From Candidatus Flavonifractor intestinigallinarum (GTDB lineage: Bacteria; Bacillota; Clostridia; Oscillospirales; Oscillospiraceae), in assembly GCA_019119165.1 (NCBI GenBank), contig DWXO01000083.1, positions 1 to 36,634 of the forward strand: 36,634 bases of DNA. The letters are read 5' to 3'. The notes under the pieces are model-generated. The model was not told the origin of the DNA and searched no databases. It was given only the letters and a program-made list of their open reading frames with translations. Positions 16,014 through 23,776 of this stretch are shown here, piece after piece (positions within the stretch are counted from its first letter, which is position 1; every line of letters starts with the position of its first letter). Position numbers and translations under genes: made by a program.

Positions 16014-16970
16014 TCAGTTGACCCCATCCTGCGGGGAACCGTCCGCAATCTCGGAGCGGACCTGCTCCATCAGCGCCTCATAGGCCCGGTCGATGCCCTG
16101 CATATAGTCACGCACGAAGTCCCGGAACCGCTTGCCCTGGGCGTTCAGCGGGCGGCGCTTGTGGTAGGCGATGCCGAAATAGGCCACCGGCGCACCGTCG
16201 GTGTAGGGCCGACAGACCACGTCGCTGTGCTTGCCCAGTAGCCGCAGCTCCCGGTATTTCACCGAAGGCACGATGGAGATGCAGCGGTTGGCCTCCACCA
16301 GGGAGAGCAGCAGCTCCAGGTGCCGCACGTCGTAGTCGATGATGGGGGTGCTTCCCATTTTTCCTTCGGCGGCGCAGAAGGTGGTCCGGTTGACCCGGGA
16401 ACCATCGATGGCCAGATGCTCGCCTGCCAGCTGCTGACGGCTGATGCTCTGACAGCTGGCCAGAGGGTGGGCCCGGTTGAGCAGCAGCACGAACTCACAT
16501 TCGTACAGCCGCTCAAAGGCCAGATCGTCTCCCGGAGGCTCCAGTACGGTAAGGGCCAGGTCCACCTCCTGGCGCTCCAGCATTGCGGTGACGGAAGGCA
16601 GGTCGGCGCGCTGGTGGTTGAGGCTGATATCCGGATTTTTCAGCAGGAACTGCTGGAGCATGATAGTGTCGTCTACCATACAGGCAATGGACAGCGCTTC
16701 TGGGCGGTCGGCGTTGAGATTTCGCACCTCCTGCACGCCCTTCTCCAGGGCGGACAGAGCCTGATCCACGTAGCGCAGGAAGCACTCGCCGCTCTGATTC
16801 AGGGTGATTTTGCCCCGCCTGCGTTCAAACAACGGGACTCCTACCTCCTCCTCCAGCCGGGATAGAGAAGTGCTCAAATTGGGCTGGGAGACGAACATGG
16901 TCTCAGCCGCTTTGGACATATTACCCAACTGGGCTACGGCAGAAAAGTACCGGAGCTGTGAAAGTTCCAT
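16014..16970 (-). CDS. LysR-family regulator of the catabolic cluster
   Basis: 318 residues, the usual LysR length. The N-terminal winged helix (1-60) has the signature MSKAAETMFVSQPNLSTSLSRLEEEVGVPLFERRRGK with the conserved family pattern; the rest is a periplasmic-binding-like effector domain (about 90-290). The strong ribosome site AGGAGG lies 8 bases before the start on the reverse strand. It is divergent from the MFS transporter at 17169 with a 198-base shared control region, so it most likely activates the 17169-29009 genes in response to a pathway compound, and represses itself. Ligand unknown; in LysR proteins it is often a small acid or aromatic compound. Confidence 0.9.
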   Translation of the reverse strand: MELSQLRYFSAVAQLGNMSKAAETMFVSQPNLSTSLSRLEEEVGVPLFERRRGKITLNQSGECFLRYVDQALSALEKGVQEVRNLNADRPEALSIACMVDDTIMLQQFLLKNPDISLNHQRADLPSVTAMLERQEVDLALTVLEPPGDDLAFERLYECEFVLLLNRAHPLASCQSISRQQLAGEHLAIDGSRVNRTTFCAAEGKMGSTPIIDYDVRHLELLLSLVEANRCISIVPSVKYRELRLLGKHSDVVCRPYTDGAPVAYFGIAYHKRRPLNAQGKRFRDFVRDYMQGIDRAYEALMEQVRSEIADGSPQDGVN

Positions 16971-16989
16971 GCCAAGTTTCCTCCTGGTA

Positions 16990-17018
16990 AGTATATGAAT
17001 TGTTTATACTGCTGTAAA
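16990..17018 (-). promoter_or_regulatory. lysR promoter
   Basis: On the reverse strand TTTACA (17018-17013, 5 of 6), 17-bp spacer, TATACT (16995-16990). RNA would begin only a few bases before the ribosome site, giving a very short leader. The -35 box overlaps the dyad 17002-17019. Confidence 0.5.
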
Positions 17019-17019
17019 C
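17002..17019. promoter_or_regulatory. Candidate LysR operator
   Basis: GTTTA (17002-17006) and TAAAC (17015-17019) form an interrupted dyad holding a T-N11-A core, the usual LysR recognition pattern. It overlaps the lysR -35 box (autorepression) and lies about 27 bp above the -35 box of the forward promoter at 17029 (activation). Confidence 0.45.
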
Positions 17020-17028
17020 ATTATATAT

Positions 17029-17057
17029 TTTTCAAAAAAGCTTGTAAAGCTTATACT
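17029..17057 (+). promoter_or_regulatory. Promoter of the catabolic cluster
   Basis: TTTTCA (17029-17034, 4 of 6), 17-bp spacer, TATACT (17052-17057). The spacer contains AAGCTT twice (17038-17043 and 17047-17052), each a palindrome. The following leader (17058-17168) has a GGGCGG/CCGCCC hairpin (17111-17116 with 17132-17137) before the start codon. Confidence 0.5.
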
Positions 17058-17168
17058 GGGAATCGCTCCAAGACGATCCGGAACGTCAGACGATGCTATG
17101 CAAGAGGGAAGGGCGGTCGGCGCCGTTCGGTCCGCCCAGATGGAATGTGTAAAAAGGAATGTGAAAGT

Positions 17169-18440
17169 ATGGAACAAACGAAGCGAGGCTTTGGTGCCTG
17201 GGGTTGGTTTCTGCTGATCTTCGGATTGCTGATCTTCTTCAGCAACGGCGGCTTCTTTGCTGACGGCACCAACGTGATCTCCCCCGCGGTAGCGGAAAAG
17301 TTAAACGTGGATCAGAGTTTGATCCTTACCATGAACTCCATTGCCGGTGTGATCGGCGTCCTGGTGGCCATCGTGGCCGGCCAGATCAACCAGCGCATCG
17401 GTCCCAGTAAGGTGGCCGCCGGCTGCCTGATCCTGGCGGGCCTGGGTCACATCGCCACCGGCAACGCCGTGAACGTGCCCATGTATCTCATCGCCATGTG
17501 CTGCGTGGGCGGCGGCCTGAGCGCCGGTTCCTTCGTGGGCATCGGGACTCTGGTGGCCATGTGGTTCCCCAAGAAGCAGGGCCAGGCCATGAGCGTTGTG
17601 GCCATGGGCTCCAACTTCGGCACCATGCTCTTCGTCCCCCTGCTCACCGTGATGGTGGGCGCCATGGGCATCGCCACCAGCTCCATGATCTGCGGCCTGG
17701 TGGCCGTGGCGGTGGGCGTGATCGGCGCCATCCTGCTGCGCAACACCCCCACCGAGCGGGGCCTGTATCCCGATAACGTCACCGAGGCCGAGTTCAAGGC
17801 CAACTATTCCACCAAGCCCCCCGAGGTCTCCGACGCCGGCTGGACCACCGGCAAGCTGCTGCGCACCAAAGAGGTGTGGCTGTGCGTGTTCTCCACCGGC
17901 CTGCTGATGCTGGTCCAGATGGGCATTATGACCCAGCTGGTTGCCCGCAACATGGAGGTGGGCATGGATCTGGCCATGGCCACCGGCGTCATGAGCGCCA
18001 TCGCCGTCATCGGCATCATCGGTTCGGTGATCTTCGGCCGTATCGTGTTCAAGCTGGGCATCAAAAAGGCCGGCGTGCTCACCGGCGTGCTGTACATCGT
18101 CGCCATGCTGTGCAACGTCAGCGGCATCATGCCTCTGGTGTGGGTGTCCCTGGTGATCATCGGTTTCCTGGGCGCCGCCGCTCCCAACCTGATGAACTCC
18201 GTTCCCGGCTCCGTGTTTGGCCGGGTGGGCTACGCCAAGGTCAACAGCGTGGTGTTCCCCCTGACCAGCATTATCTTTATGCTCAACTTTGCCGTCAACG
18301 GCCTGATCAAGCAGCTGTTCAACAGCCTGAGCGTGGCTTACATCGTTTTCGCCGTACTGGCTCTGATTTCCACTCTGCTGATCCTGGCCCTGCAGGATCA
18401 CAAGTATGACCAGGACTATATGGCCGCCCATAAAAAGTGA
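17169..18440 (+). CDS. MFS transporter, OxlT/monocarboxylate-like (first)
   Basis: 423 residues, about 12 membrane helices, with the central cytoplasmic loop near 195-230. The motif YLIAMCCVGGGLSAGSFVGIGTLVAMWFPKKQGQAMSVVAMGSNFG matches the pattern of helix 4-5 in the oxalate/formate antiporter and monocarboxylate groups (gain of Phe-Pro-(K/R)x-x-G). It should move an organic anion across the cell membrane. ATG 17169 lies 11 bases after AAGGA; in-frame ATG 17145 has no ribosome site. First gene of the cluster after the LysR control region, 29 bases before the DUF362 gene. A second MFS gene (21227) in the same cluster suggests uptake and product export, or two substrates. Confidence 0.8.
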   Translation: MEQTKRGFGAWGWFLLIFGLLIFFSNGGFFADGTNVISPAVAEKLNVDQSLILTMNSIAGVIGVLVAIVAGQINQRIGPSKVAAGCLILAGLGHIATGNAVNVPMYLIAMCCVGGGLSAGSFVGIGTLVAMWFPKKQGQAMSVVAMGSNFGTMLFVPLLTVMVGAMGIATSSMICGLVAVAVGVIGAILLRNTPTERGLYPDNVTEAEFKANYSTKPPEVSDAGWTTGKLLRTKEVWLCVFSTGLLMLVQMGIMTQLVARNMEVGMDLAMATGVMSAIAVIGIIGSVIFGRIVFKLGIKKAGVLTGVLYIVAMLCNVSGIMPLVWVSLVIIGFLGAAAPNLMNSVPGSVFGRVGYAKVNSVVFPLTSIIFMLNFAVNGLIKQLFNSLSVAYIVFAVLALISTLLILALQDHKYDQDYMAAHKK

Positions 18441-18469
18441 GCGGTCTGAATACAAAAGGAGGTAACTCT

Positions 18470-19750
18470 ATGAGCAAGAACTCTACCGTGGCTCTGGCCC
18501 ACGGCAAGGACGTGCAGGAAAACGTCACCCGCGTCTTTGAGATGATGGGCGGCGTCACCAAGATGATCGAGCCCAACTCCACCGTGGTGCTCAAGCCCAA
18601 CGCCGGTCATGCGGCTCCCCCCGAGTTTGCCGTTTGTACCCATCCCGAGACCGTCCGGGCTGTGATCCGTGAGGTCAAGAAGGCCAATCCCAAGCGCATC
18701 GTCATCGCTGAGGCCGCCGCCGTCGGCTGCGACACCATCGAGTGCTACGAGGCCTGCGGCATTGCCAAGGTGGCCGAGGAAGAGGGCGTGGAGCTGGTCG
18801 ACATCAAGCGGGACAAGGACCTGATCAATGTGGCTGTCCGCGGCTACCGCTCCAACATCAGCCATGTGAAGCTGCCCCGCCTGCTGCTGGAGGCCGAGCA
18901 CATCATCAACCTGCCCATCCTGAAGGCTCACGCCAGCATGGTGTTCTCCGGCGCGCTGAAGAACATCAAGGGCGTGGTGCAGGACCAGGTCCACGTGCAG
19001 ATGCACCAGCAGAACCTGACCATGGCCATGATGGATGTGTGGTGGGCCTGCCGGGCCGACATCAACATCATGGACGTGATGCACGCCGCCAGCGGCTACT
19101 CTCCCCACACTCCCGTGCCCATCGAGGTGGACTGCATCATGGGCTCCTATGACCCCGTGGCTCTGGACCGCATCGCCTGCGAGCTGGTGGGCATCGATCC
19201 CGACGGCGTGGACTACTTCCGCGTAGCCCAGGAGGCCGGTCTGGGTACCACCGAGCGGGACAAGATCGAGGTTATTGGCGACGATCTGGCCGCCTGCTCC
19301 ACCAAGATGTGGGTTCCCTACCTGGAGGACATCCGCAACCGCTGGCCTGAGTATGAGGTCCACTGCGAGGGCGCCTGCTCCAGCTGCCAGGCCCTGCTCA
19401 CCCTGAACATGGAGACCCTGAAGGCCATCGGCGTCTACGATAAGAACACCGATATGGTTATCGTGGCCGGCGGCAAGAACACCCTGTCTCCCGATACGCC
19501 CGACGAAAAGATTATGCTCCACGGCAACTGCGCCCGCAAGCATCTGAAGGATCATCCCAACGCCTTCTTCCTCCAGGGGTGCCCCCCCGGAGAGGGCTCC
19601 CTGTATATGTCCATCCTCCGCAAGGAGGCCATGACCGGCAAGCCCGAGCAGATGCACTGGATCCGCGAGCGGATGGAAATCGACGCCCCCGCCTGGCGCG
19701 GCTATGTGGAGAACGAGGCTGCGAAGTTTTATGGAACAGACAAGACTTGA
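18470..19750 (+). CDS. DUF362-domain protein with a C-terminal Cys cluster
   Basis: 426 residues with the DUF362 features: VLKPNAGHAAPPE (40-52), THPETVRAVIREV (57-69), HIINLPILKAHASMVFSGALKNIKGVV (144-170) and GSYDPVALDRIACELVGIDP (225-244). DUF362 proteins often carry [4Fe-4S] ferredoxin parts, but here the tail instead has C299, C303, C306, C354 and C371, enough for one Fe-S cluster in an unfamiliar spacing. No signal peptide. The function of the family is not settled. The gene has a strong AAAAGGAGG site, sits between transporter and a 94-residue partner, and likely supports the pathway as a redox or Fe-S enzyme. This last point is inference. Confidence 0.75.
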   Translation: MSKNSTVALAHGKDVQENVTRVFEMMGGVTKMIEPNSTVVLKPNAGHAAPPEFAVCTHPETVRAVIREVKKANPKRIVIAEAAAVGCDTIECYEACGIAKVAEEEGVELVDIKRDKDLINVAVRGYRSNISHVKLPRLLLEAEHIINLPILKAHASMVFSGALKNIKGVVQDQVHVQMHQQNLTMAMMDVWWACRADINIMDVMHAASGYSPHTPVPIEVDCIMGSYDPVALDRIACELVGIDPDGVDYFRVAQEAGLGTTERDKIEVIGDDLAACSTKMWVPYLEDIRNRWPEYEVHCEGACSSCQALLTLNMETLKAIGVYDKNTDMVIVAGGKNTLSPDTPDEKIMLHGNCARKHLKDHPNAFFLQGCPPGEGSLYMSILRKEAMTGKPEQMHWIRERMEIDAPAWRGYVENEAAKFYGTDKT

Positions 19751-20015
19751 TCAGGGCTATGTGACCCTGACGGATGCCCCGGAACTGATGAAGCTGCTGG
19801 AGGACATCTTCACCGACGAGTTCATGCAGAAGCACACCCGCTTTGAGAATTTCGACGGGTTCAAGTTCTCCAGCGCGGTGATGGTCAACTGGAAGGCCGA
19901 TACCATCGTCTACGCGCCCCTTCTGCTGGACAGCTTTGTGAAGGAGAGCACCCAGTTTGCCGACTGGGACGAGATGGTGCGCTCCGCCACCAGCCTGCGC
20001 TATCATTGCAGCTAA
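19731..20015 (+). CDS. 94-residue unknown protein overlapping the DUF362 gene
   Basis: I do not recognise this protein. ATG 19731 lies 20 bases inside the DUF362 gene, a translational-coupling arrangement. It is acidic, has no membrane segment, and only one Cys, the next-to-last residue. The middle FENFDGFKFSSAVMVNWKADTIVYAPLLLDSFV is aromatic and hydrophobic, compatible with an alpha/beta small domain. Codon use matches the neighbours and the C-terminal stretch FVKESTQFADWDEMVRSATSLRYHCS is in frame and well formed, so it is likely real. By position it may be a subunit or folding partner of the DUF362 protein. Confidence 0.6.
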   Translation: MEQTRLDQGYVTLTDAPELMKLLEDIFTDEFMQKHTRFENFDGFKFSSAVMVNWKADTIVYAPLLLDSFVKESTQFADWDEMVRSATSLRYHCS

Positions 20016-20046
20016 GCGGGGAAGGGGAGGCCATACCGGTCTCCGC

Positions 20047-20215
20047 TATAATTCCACAGTTGTTCTGCCGGGGCGGGATGGGATCACGCCCCGGCAGGGC
20101 GCAGGGCGGAAGGCCCTGCGTGGGAACAGAGTCAGCTTGCCCTGAAAGAGTGTCTTTCCAGGGCTCTGACTCTATTCTCGAACCTGGGTCCCAACGGACC
20201 GCCGGCGCCAGCACG
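20047..20215 (+). ncRNA. Folded leader before the dehydrogenase gene
   Basis: The 237-base gap after 20015 holds a perfect -10-like TATAAT (20047-20052, no clear -35) and then at least four hairpins in a row: 20065-20075 with 20087-20097 (11 bp); 20100-20107 with 20113-20120 (8 bp); a two-part stem 20128-20135/20139-20144 with 20159-20164/20166-20173 (8 + 6 bp); and GGTCC/GGACC (20187-20191 with 20196-20200), followed by a GC-rich CCGGCG/CGCCGG segment. No long T-run follows any stem. A structured 5' leader or riboswitch-like element controlling the enzymes downstream is the simplest reading; an inserted intergenic repeat is the alternative. No known riboswitch was recognised. Confidence 0.5.
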
Positions 20216-20252
20216 CCGCCGGGTTACACAGTGAAAGGAGCTGGATTTACAT

Positions 20253-21215
20253 ATGAAACCGGAAGAGATCAAGCGAGTGGCCTGTGTGGGCGGCGGTGTG
20301 ATCGGTTCCAGCTGGGCCATTCAGTTTGCCATGAAGGGCCTGGATGTGGTTCTGTACGATATCAATGACGAGCAGCTGGCCAAAAGCCAGGCTCAGATGC
20401 ACAAGAGCCTGGATGCCCTGGAGCAGTTCAAGGCGGTGACACCTCAGCGGCGGCAGGAGATCGCCGACCAGGTGAAGCTGACCACCTCCATGGAGGAGGC
20501 GGTGAAGGACGCCCAGTTCATCCAGGAGAGCGGCCCTGAGCGGCTGGAGATCAAGCGGTCTATCCTGGCCCAGGTGGAGGAATTTGCCTCCCCCGACGCC
20601 ATCTATGCCAGCTCCACCTCCGGCCTGTTGGTCAGTGATATCGCCGCCCAGGCGGCCCATCCTCAGCGGTGCGTGGGGGCCCACCCCTACAATCCCCCTC
20701 ACCTGATCCCCCTGGTGGAGCTGACCTCCGGCGACAAGACCGATCCGGAGCTGCTTCAGCTGGCCTACGACTTCTATCAGTCCATCGGTAAAGAGGCGGT
20801 GCTGTTGCGCAAGGAGTGCCCCGGCTTCATCGCCAACCGGCTTCAGCTGGCCCTCTACCGGGAGGTGCAGGATCTGATCATGCGGGGCGTGTGCTCCGTG
20901 GAGGATGCGGACAAGGCTCTGGTGTACGGCCCCGGCCTGCGCTGGGCCATCTTCGGCCACAACATGATCATGCAGCTGGGCAACCCCGGCGGTCTCACCG
21001 GCATGGTGCAGATGCTGGGCAACTCCGGCGACCGCTGGCTGGCCGACATGGCCTCCTGGACCCATCAGCCCGACAACTGGGCCGAGGTGGCTCAGCCCGG
21101 CGTGGATCAGGAGATGGCCAATTTCCCCGACCACATCGGCCACACCAACGAGGATTGCGCCAAGTACCGGGATCAGATGCTCATTGAGCTGCTGAAACTC
21201 CACCGCAAGCTGTAA
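20253..21215 (+). CDS. 3-hydroxyacyl-CoA dehydrogenase family, L-carnitine-dehydrogenase-like
   Basis: 320 residues. NAD-binding motif GGGVIG (13-18) with Asp36 at the end of the second strand, favouring NAD+. HADH catalytic elements: Ser120-Thr122 and His144 in VGAHPYNPPHLIPLVE, and Asn148. The segment YGPGLRWAIFGHNM (225-238) is typical of the L-carnitine dehydrogenase and lambda-crystallin (L-gulonate dehydrogenase) branch rather than of fatty-acid HADH. Expected reaction: a free beta-hydroxy acid plus NAD+ to a beta-keto acid. That fits a BKACE in the same cluster, as carnitine dehydrogenase and BKACE are paired in Pseudomonas carnitine catabolism. Strong site AAAGGAG; the next gene starts after 11 bases. 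Confidence 0.8.
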   Translation: MKPEEIKRVACVGGGVIGSSWAIQFAMKGLDVVLYDINDEQLAKSQAQMHKSLDALEQFKAVTPQRRQEIADQVKLTTSMEEAVKDAQFIQESGPERLEIKRSILAQVEEFASPDAIYASSTSGLLVSDIAAQAAHPQRCVGAHPYNPPHLIPLVELTSGDKTDPELLQLAYDFYQSIGKEAVLLRKECPGFIANRLQLALYREVQDLIMRGVCSVEDADKALVYGPGLRWAIFGHNMIMQLGNPGGLTGMVQMLGNSGDRWLADMASWTHQPDNWAEVAQPGVDQEMANFPDHIGHTNEDCAKYRDQMLIELLKLHRKL

Positions 21216-21226
21216 GGGGAGGTCCA

Positions 21227-22456
21227 ATGAGTTCCCCAAAGGATTTTAACGTTTTTGCCCGGCGGCGCTGGGTGTGCCTCATCTCCGCCATGGTCATCTG
21301 TATCTGCGCCGGCTTTGGTTACGCCTGGAGCGTACTGCAAAACCCCATCGTGACCCGCTTCGGCTGGGCCGACTCCGCCGTGGCCCTGGCCTATACCATT
21401 ACGGTGCTGTGTTCCACCATGGCGCCCCTCATCTTCGGCGGGCTGATCCGCCGTATGTCCACCCGGACCGGCGTCATTGTGGGCGCGGTCCTCTTCGGCG
21501 GCGGGCTATTGCTGACCGGCCTGATGAATCAGATCTGGCAGCTCTACCTGTTTTACGGCGTGATCTCCGGCCTGGGGGTGGGCTTCATCTACCCCAGCAT
21601 GATGGCCTATGTGGTTCGTCTCTTTCCCGACCGGTCGGGCCTGGCCTCCGGCCTGGGCACCGCCGCCTACGGCTCGGGCGCCATTTTGTGGGCCCCCACC
21701 GCCGCGGCGTTGATGGAGGGCGTGGGCATGGACCGGGCTTTCCAGGTGCTGGGCGTCCTCTTCGCCGCCGTCATTCTGGTGGGCTCCCTGCTGCTGACCG
21801 ACCCCCCGGAGGGCTTTCAGGCCGCCATGGCCCCCAAGCGCGGAGGAGAGCAGGGGGGAGCCGCCGACCTGCGGCGGGGCCAGATGGTACGCACCGGTAC
21901 CTTCTGGAAGATGGTAGTGGTGTTTACTTGCGGACTGGTGGCGGGGGTTATCGTCATCAGCCAGGCCTCTCCCATCCTCCAGCAGACCCTGGGCTATACC
22001 GCTTCCGGCGCGGCCCTCTTCGTCAGCGTATTTTCCGCCTGTAACATGGCCGGGCGCTTCCTGTGGGGCAGCCTGTCGGACAAGCTGGGACTGGTCAATA
22101 CCGCCGGCGCGGTCTTTGTGCTGTGCATCCTGTCCATGGGCCTGCTGGCCGTGGTGGGGCAGGAGGTGCCGGTGCTGGTGCTGATGGGCGTGGCGGCCTC
22201 CTGCTATGGCGGCCTGGCTTCCATCCTCACCCCCCTGACCGCCCGGATGTTCGGTCCCCGGTACATCACGGAAAACTACGGCGTCATGTATGTGGTGTTC
22301 GGTCTGGCCAGCCTCATCGGGCCCAGCCTGGCTACCACCTTTAAAACCATGGGAGGGGGAAGCTATACCGGAGCCTATGTTACCGCCGCGGTGCTGGCGG
22401 CGGTGGGCCTGGTCCTCTCCCGCTTCCTGAAACCTGTGTCCCGCAAAGGAGAATGA
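21227..22456 (+). CDS. MFS transporter, OxlT-like (second)
   Basis: 409 residues, about 12 membrane helices with a charged central loop (about 205-225, PKRGGEQGGAADLRRGQ). It resembles the oxalate/formate antiporter group: WSVLQNPIVTRFGWADSAVALAYTI near 33-58 and GVGFIYPSMMAYVVRLFPDRSGLASGLGTAAYGSG (122-150). Substrate likely a small mono- or dicarboxylate. ATG 21227 has GGGGAGG 5-6 bases upstream; it lies between the dehydrogenase and CoA transferase genes with tiny gaps (11 and 1 bases), so it is part of the same transcript. Confidence 0.85.
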   Translation: MSSPKDFNVFARRRWVCLISAMVICICAGFGYAWSVLQNPIVTRFGWADSAVALAYTITVLCSTMAPLIFGGLIRRMSTRTGVIVGAVLFGGGLLLTGLMNQIWQLYLFYGVISGLGVGFIYPSMMAYVVRLFPDRSGLASGLGTAAYGSGAILWAPTAAALMEGVGMDRAFQVLGVLFAAVILVGSLLLTDPPEGFQAAMAPKRGGEQGGAADLRRGQMVRTGTFWKMVVVFTCGLVAGVIVISQASPILQQTLGYTASGAALFVSVFSACNMAGRFLWGSLSDKLGLVNTAGAVFVLCILSMGLLAVVGQEVPVLVLMGVAASCYGGLASILTPLTARMFGPRYITENYGVMYVVFGLASLIGPSLATTFKTMGGGSYTGAYVTAAVLAAVGLVLSRFLKPVSRKGE

Positions 22457-22457
22457 T

Positions 22458-23111
22458 ATGGAATTAAGTAAAGTGCGTACCATGGAGCAGATCATCGCCA
22501 GCTTCAAGGACGGCCAGACCATCGCCATCGGCGGCCAGACCAACCACTATATGCCGGAGCGGCTCATTGACTGCGTGCTGGAGAGCGGGGCCAAGCATCT
22601 GACGGTGTACTCCATCGACTCCAGTGACCCCGGCATGGGCATCAGCCGCATCATCGAGGCCGGGCGGGTGGACAAGATGATCACCACCCATGTGGGGACC
22701 AATCCCCGCACCAACGCCCGCATCCAGGACGGCTCCCTGAAGGCGGAGCTCATCCCCATGGGCACCTTTATTGAGCGCATCCGCTGCGGCGGCATGGGCC
22801 TGGGGGGCGTGCTCACCAAGACCGGCCTGGGTACCGTGGTGGAGGAGGGCAAGCAGGTCATTGAGGTCAATGGCCAGCAGTACCTGCTGGAGACGGCTCT
22901 CCACGCCGACGTGGCCCTGACCCGCTGCCGGAAGGCCGATCCTCTGGGCAACCTGGCCTATCGGGGCAGCAGCGGCCACGCCTCCCACCCGGTCATCGCC
23001 ACCTGTGCCGACCTGTCCATCGTGGAGTGCGATCACTTCTGCGATCTGGGCGAGATCGGCCCGGACGAAGTGAAGGTGCCCGGTATGTTCGTGGACATGA
23101 TTCTGGTGTAA
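22458..23111 (+). CDS. CoA transferase subunit A (acetoacetate-type)
   Basis: 217 residues, alpha subunit of a family I 3-oxoacid CoA transferase (AtoD/ScoA type). Visible family elements: DGQTIAIGGQTNHYMPERLIDCVLESGAKHLTVYS (18-52), THVGTNPRTNARIQDGSLKAELIPMGTFIERIRCGGMGLGGVLTKTGLGT (77-126) and ETALHADVALTRCRKADPLGNLAYRG (145-170). It works only with subunit B, which follows after 13 bases. It should transfer CoA between an acyl-CoA and acetoacetate. Starts one base after the MFS stop codon with AAAGGAG upstream. Confidence 0.9.
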   Translation: MELSKVRTMEQIIASFKDGQTIAIGGQTNHYMPERLIDCVLESGAKHLTVYSIDSSDPGMGISRIIEAGRVDKMITTHVGTNPRTNARIQDGSLKAELIPMGTFIERIRCGGMGLGGVLTKTGLGTVVEEGKQVIEVNGQQYLLETALHADVALTRCRKADPLGNLAYRGSSGHASHPVIATCADLSIVECDHFCDLGEIGPDEVKVPGMFVDMILV

Positions 23112-23124
23112 GGAGGGGGAGCAG

Positions 23125-23775
23125 ATGGACAACAGAAACTTTATCGCCAAGCGGGCCGCCGCCTACTTCAAGCCCGGCGACGTGGTCAACCTGGGCATCG
23201 GTATCCCCAGCCTCTGCGGCAGCTATGCTGCCGAGGGGGTCCTGTTCCAGAGCGAGAACGGCTTTATCGGCATCGGCGCCACGGTGAATGAGGGCCTGAT
23301 GATGAACGAGCGGTTTGTCAATGCCGGCGGCGTGAACTTTATCCCTGTCCCTGGCGCCAGCGCCTTTGATGTGGCCATGTCCTTCGGCGTGATCCGTTCC
23401 GGTCGGCTGGCCGCCACCGTACTGGGCGGCCTTCAGGTGTCCGCCAACGGCGATCTGGCCAACTGGGCCTCTCCCGGCCGGGCCTTCGGCATGGGCGGCG
23501 CCATGGACCTGTGCAACGGCGCCCGGAAGGTGATCGTGGCCATGGATCTGGTGGCCAAGAACGGCGCACCCAAGGTGGTCAACCAGTGTACCATGCCTCT
23601 CACCGCCATCCGCTGTGTGGACCATATCGTCACCGACCGCTGCGTCATCAACGTGACCCCGGAGGGCCTGGTACTGGCCGAGATCCGCAAGGGTCATACT
23701 GTGGAAGAAATTCAGGCCGCCGTGGAGCCCAAGCTCCTGGTGGCCCCCGATCTGATTGAAATGGAGGAAGATTGA
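23125..23775 (+). CDS. CoA transferase subunit B (catalytic)
   Basis: 216 residues, beta subunit. The catalytic Glu is Glu44 in the motif SENGFIGIG (43-51), preceded by NLGIGIPSL (22-30). GGLQVSANGDLANW and the tail VLAEIRKGHTVEEIQ are typical of AtoA/ScoB. In the pathway it most plausibly moves CoA from the acyl-CoA made by the BKACE to acetoacetate, giving acetoacetyl-CoA for the thiolase that starts one base after its stop codon. Ribosome site AAGGAGGGGG. Confidence 0.9.
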   Translation: MDNRNFIAKRAAAYFKPGDVVNLGIGIPSLCGSYAAEGVLFQSENGFIGIGATVNEGLMMNERFVNAGGVNFIPVPGASAFDVAMSFGVIRSGRLAATVLGGLQVSANGDLANWASPGRAFGMGGAMDLCNGARKVIVAMDLVAKNGAPKVVNQCTMPLTAIRCVDHIVTDRCVINVTPEGLVLAEIRKGHTVEEIQAAVEPKLLVAPDLIEMEED

Positions 23776-23776
23776 T

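Noticed and set aside
17301-18455. Reverse-strand frame rich in His, Gly, Asp and Gln opposite the first MFS gene
   Set aside because: Mirror of a membrane-protein gene: hydrophobic codons read backwards give His/Gln/Asp. No independent signals.
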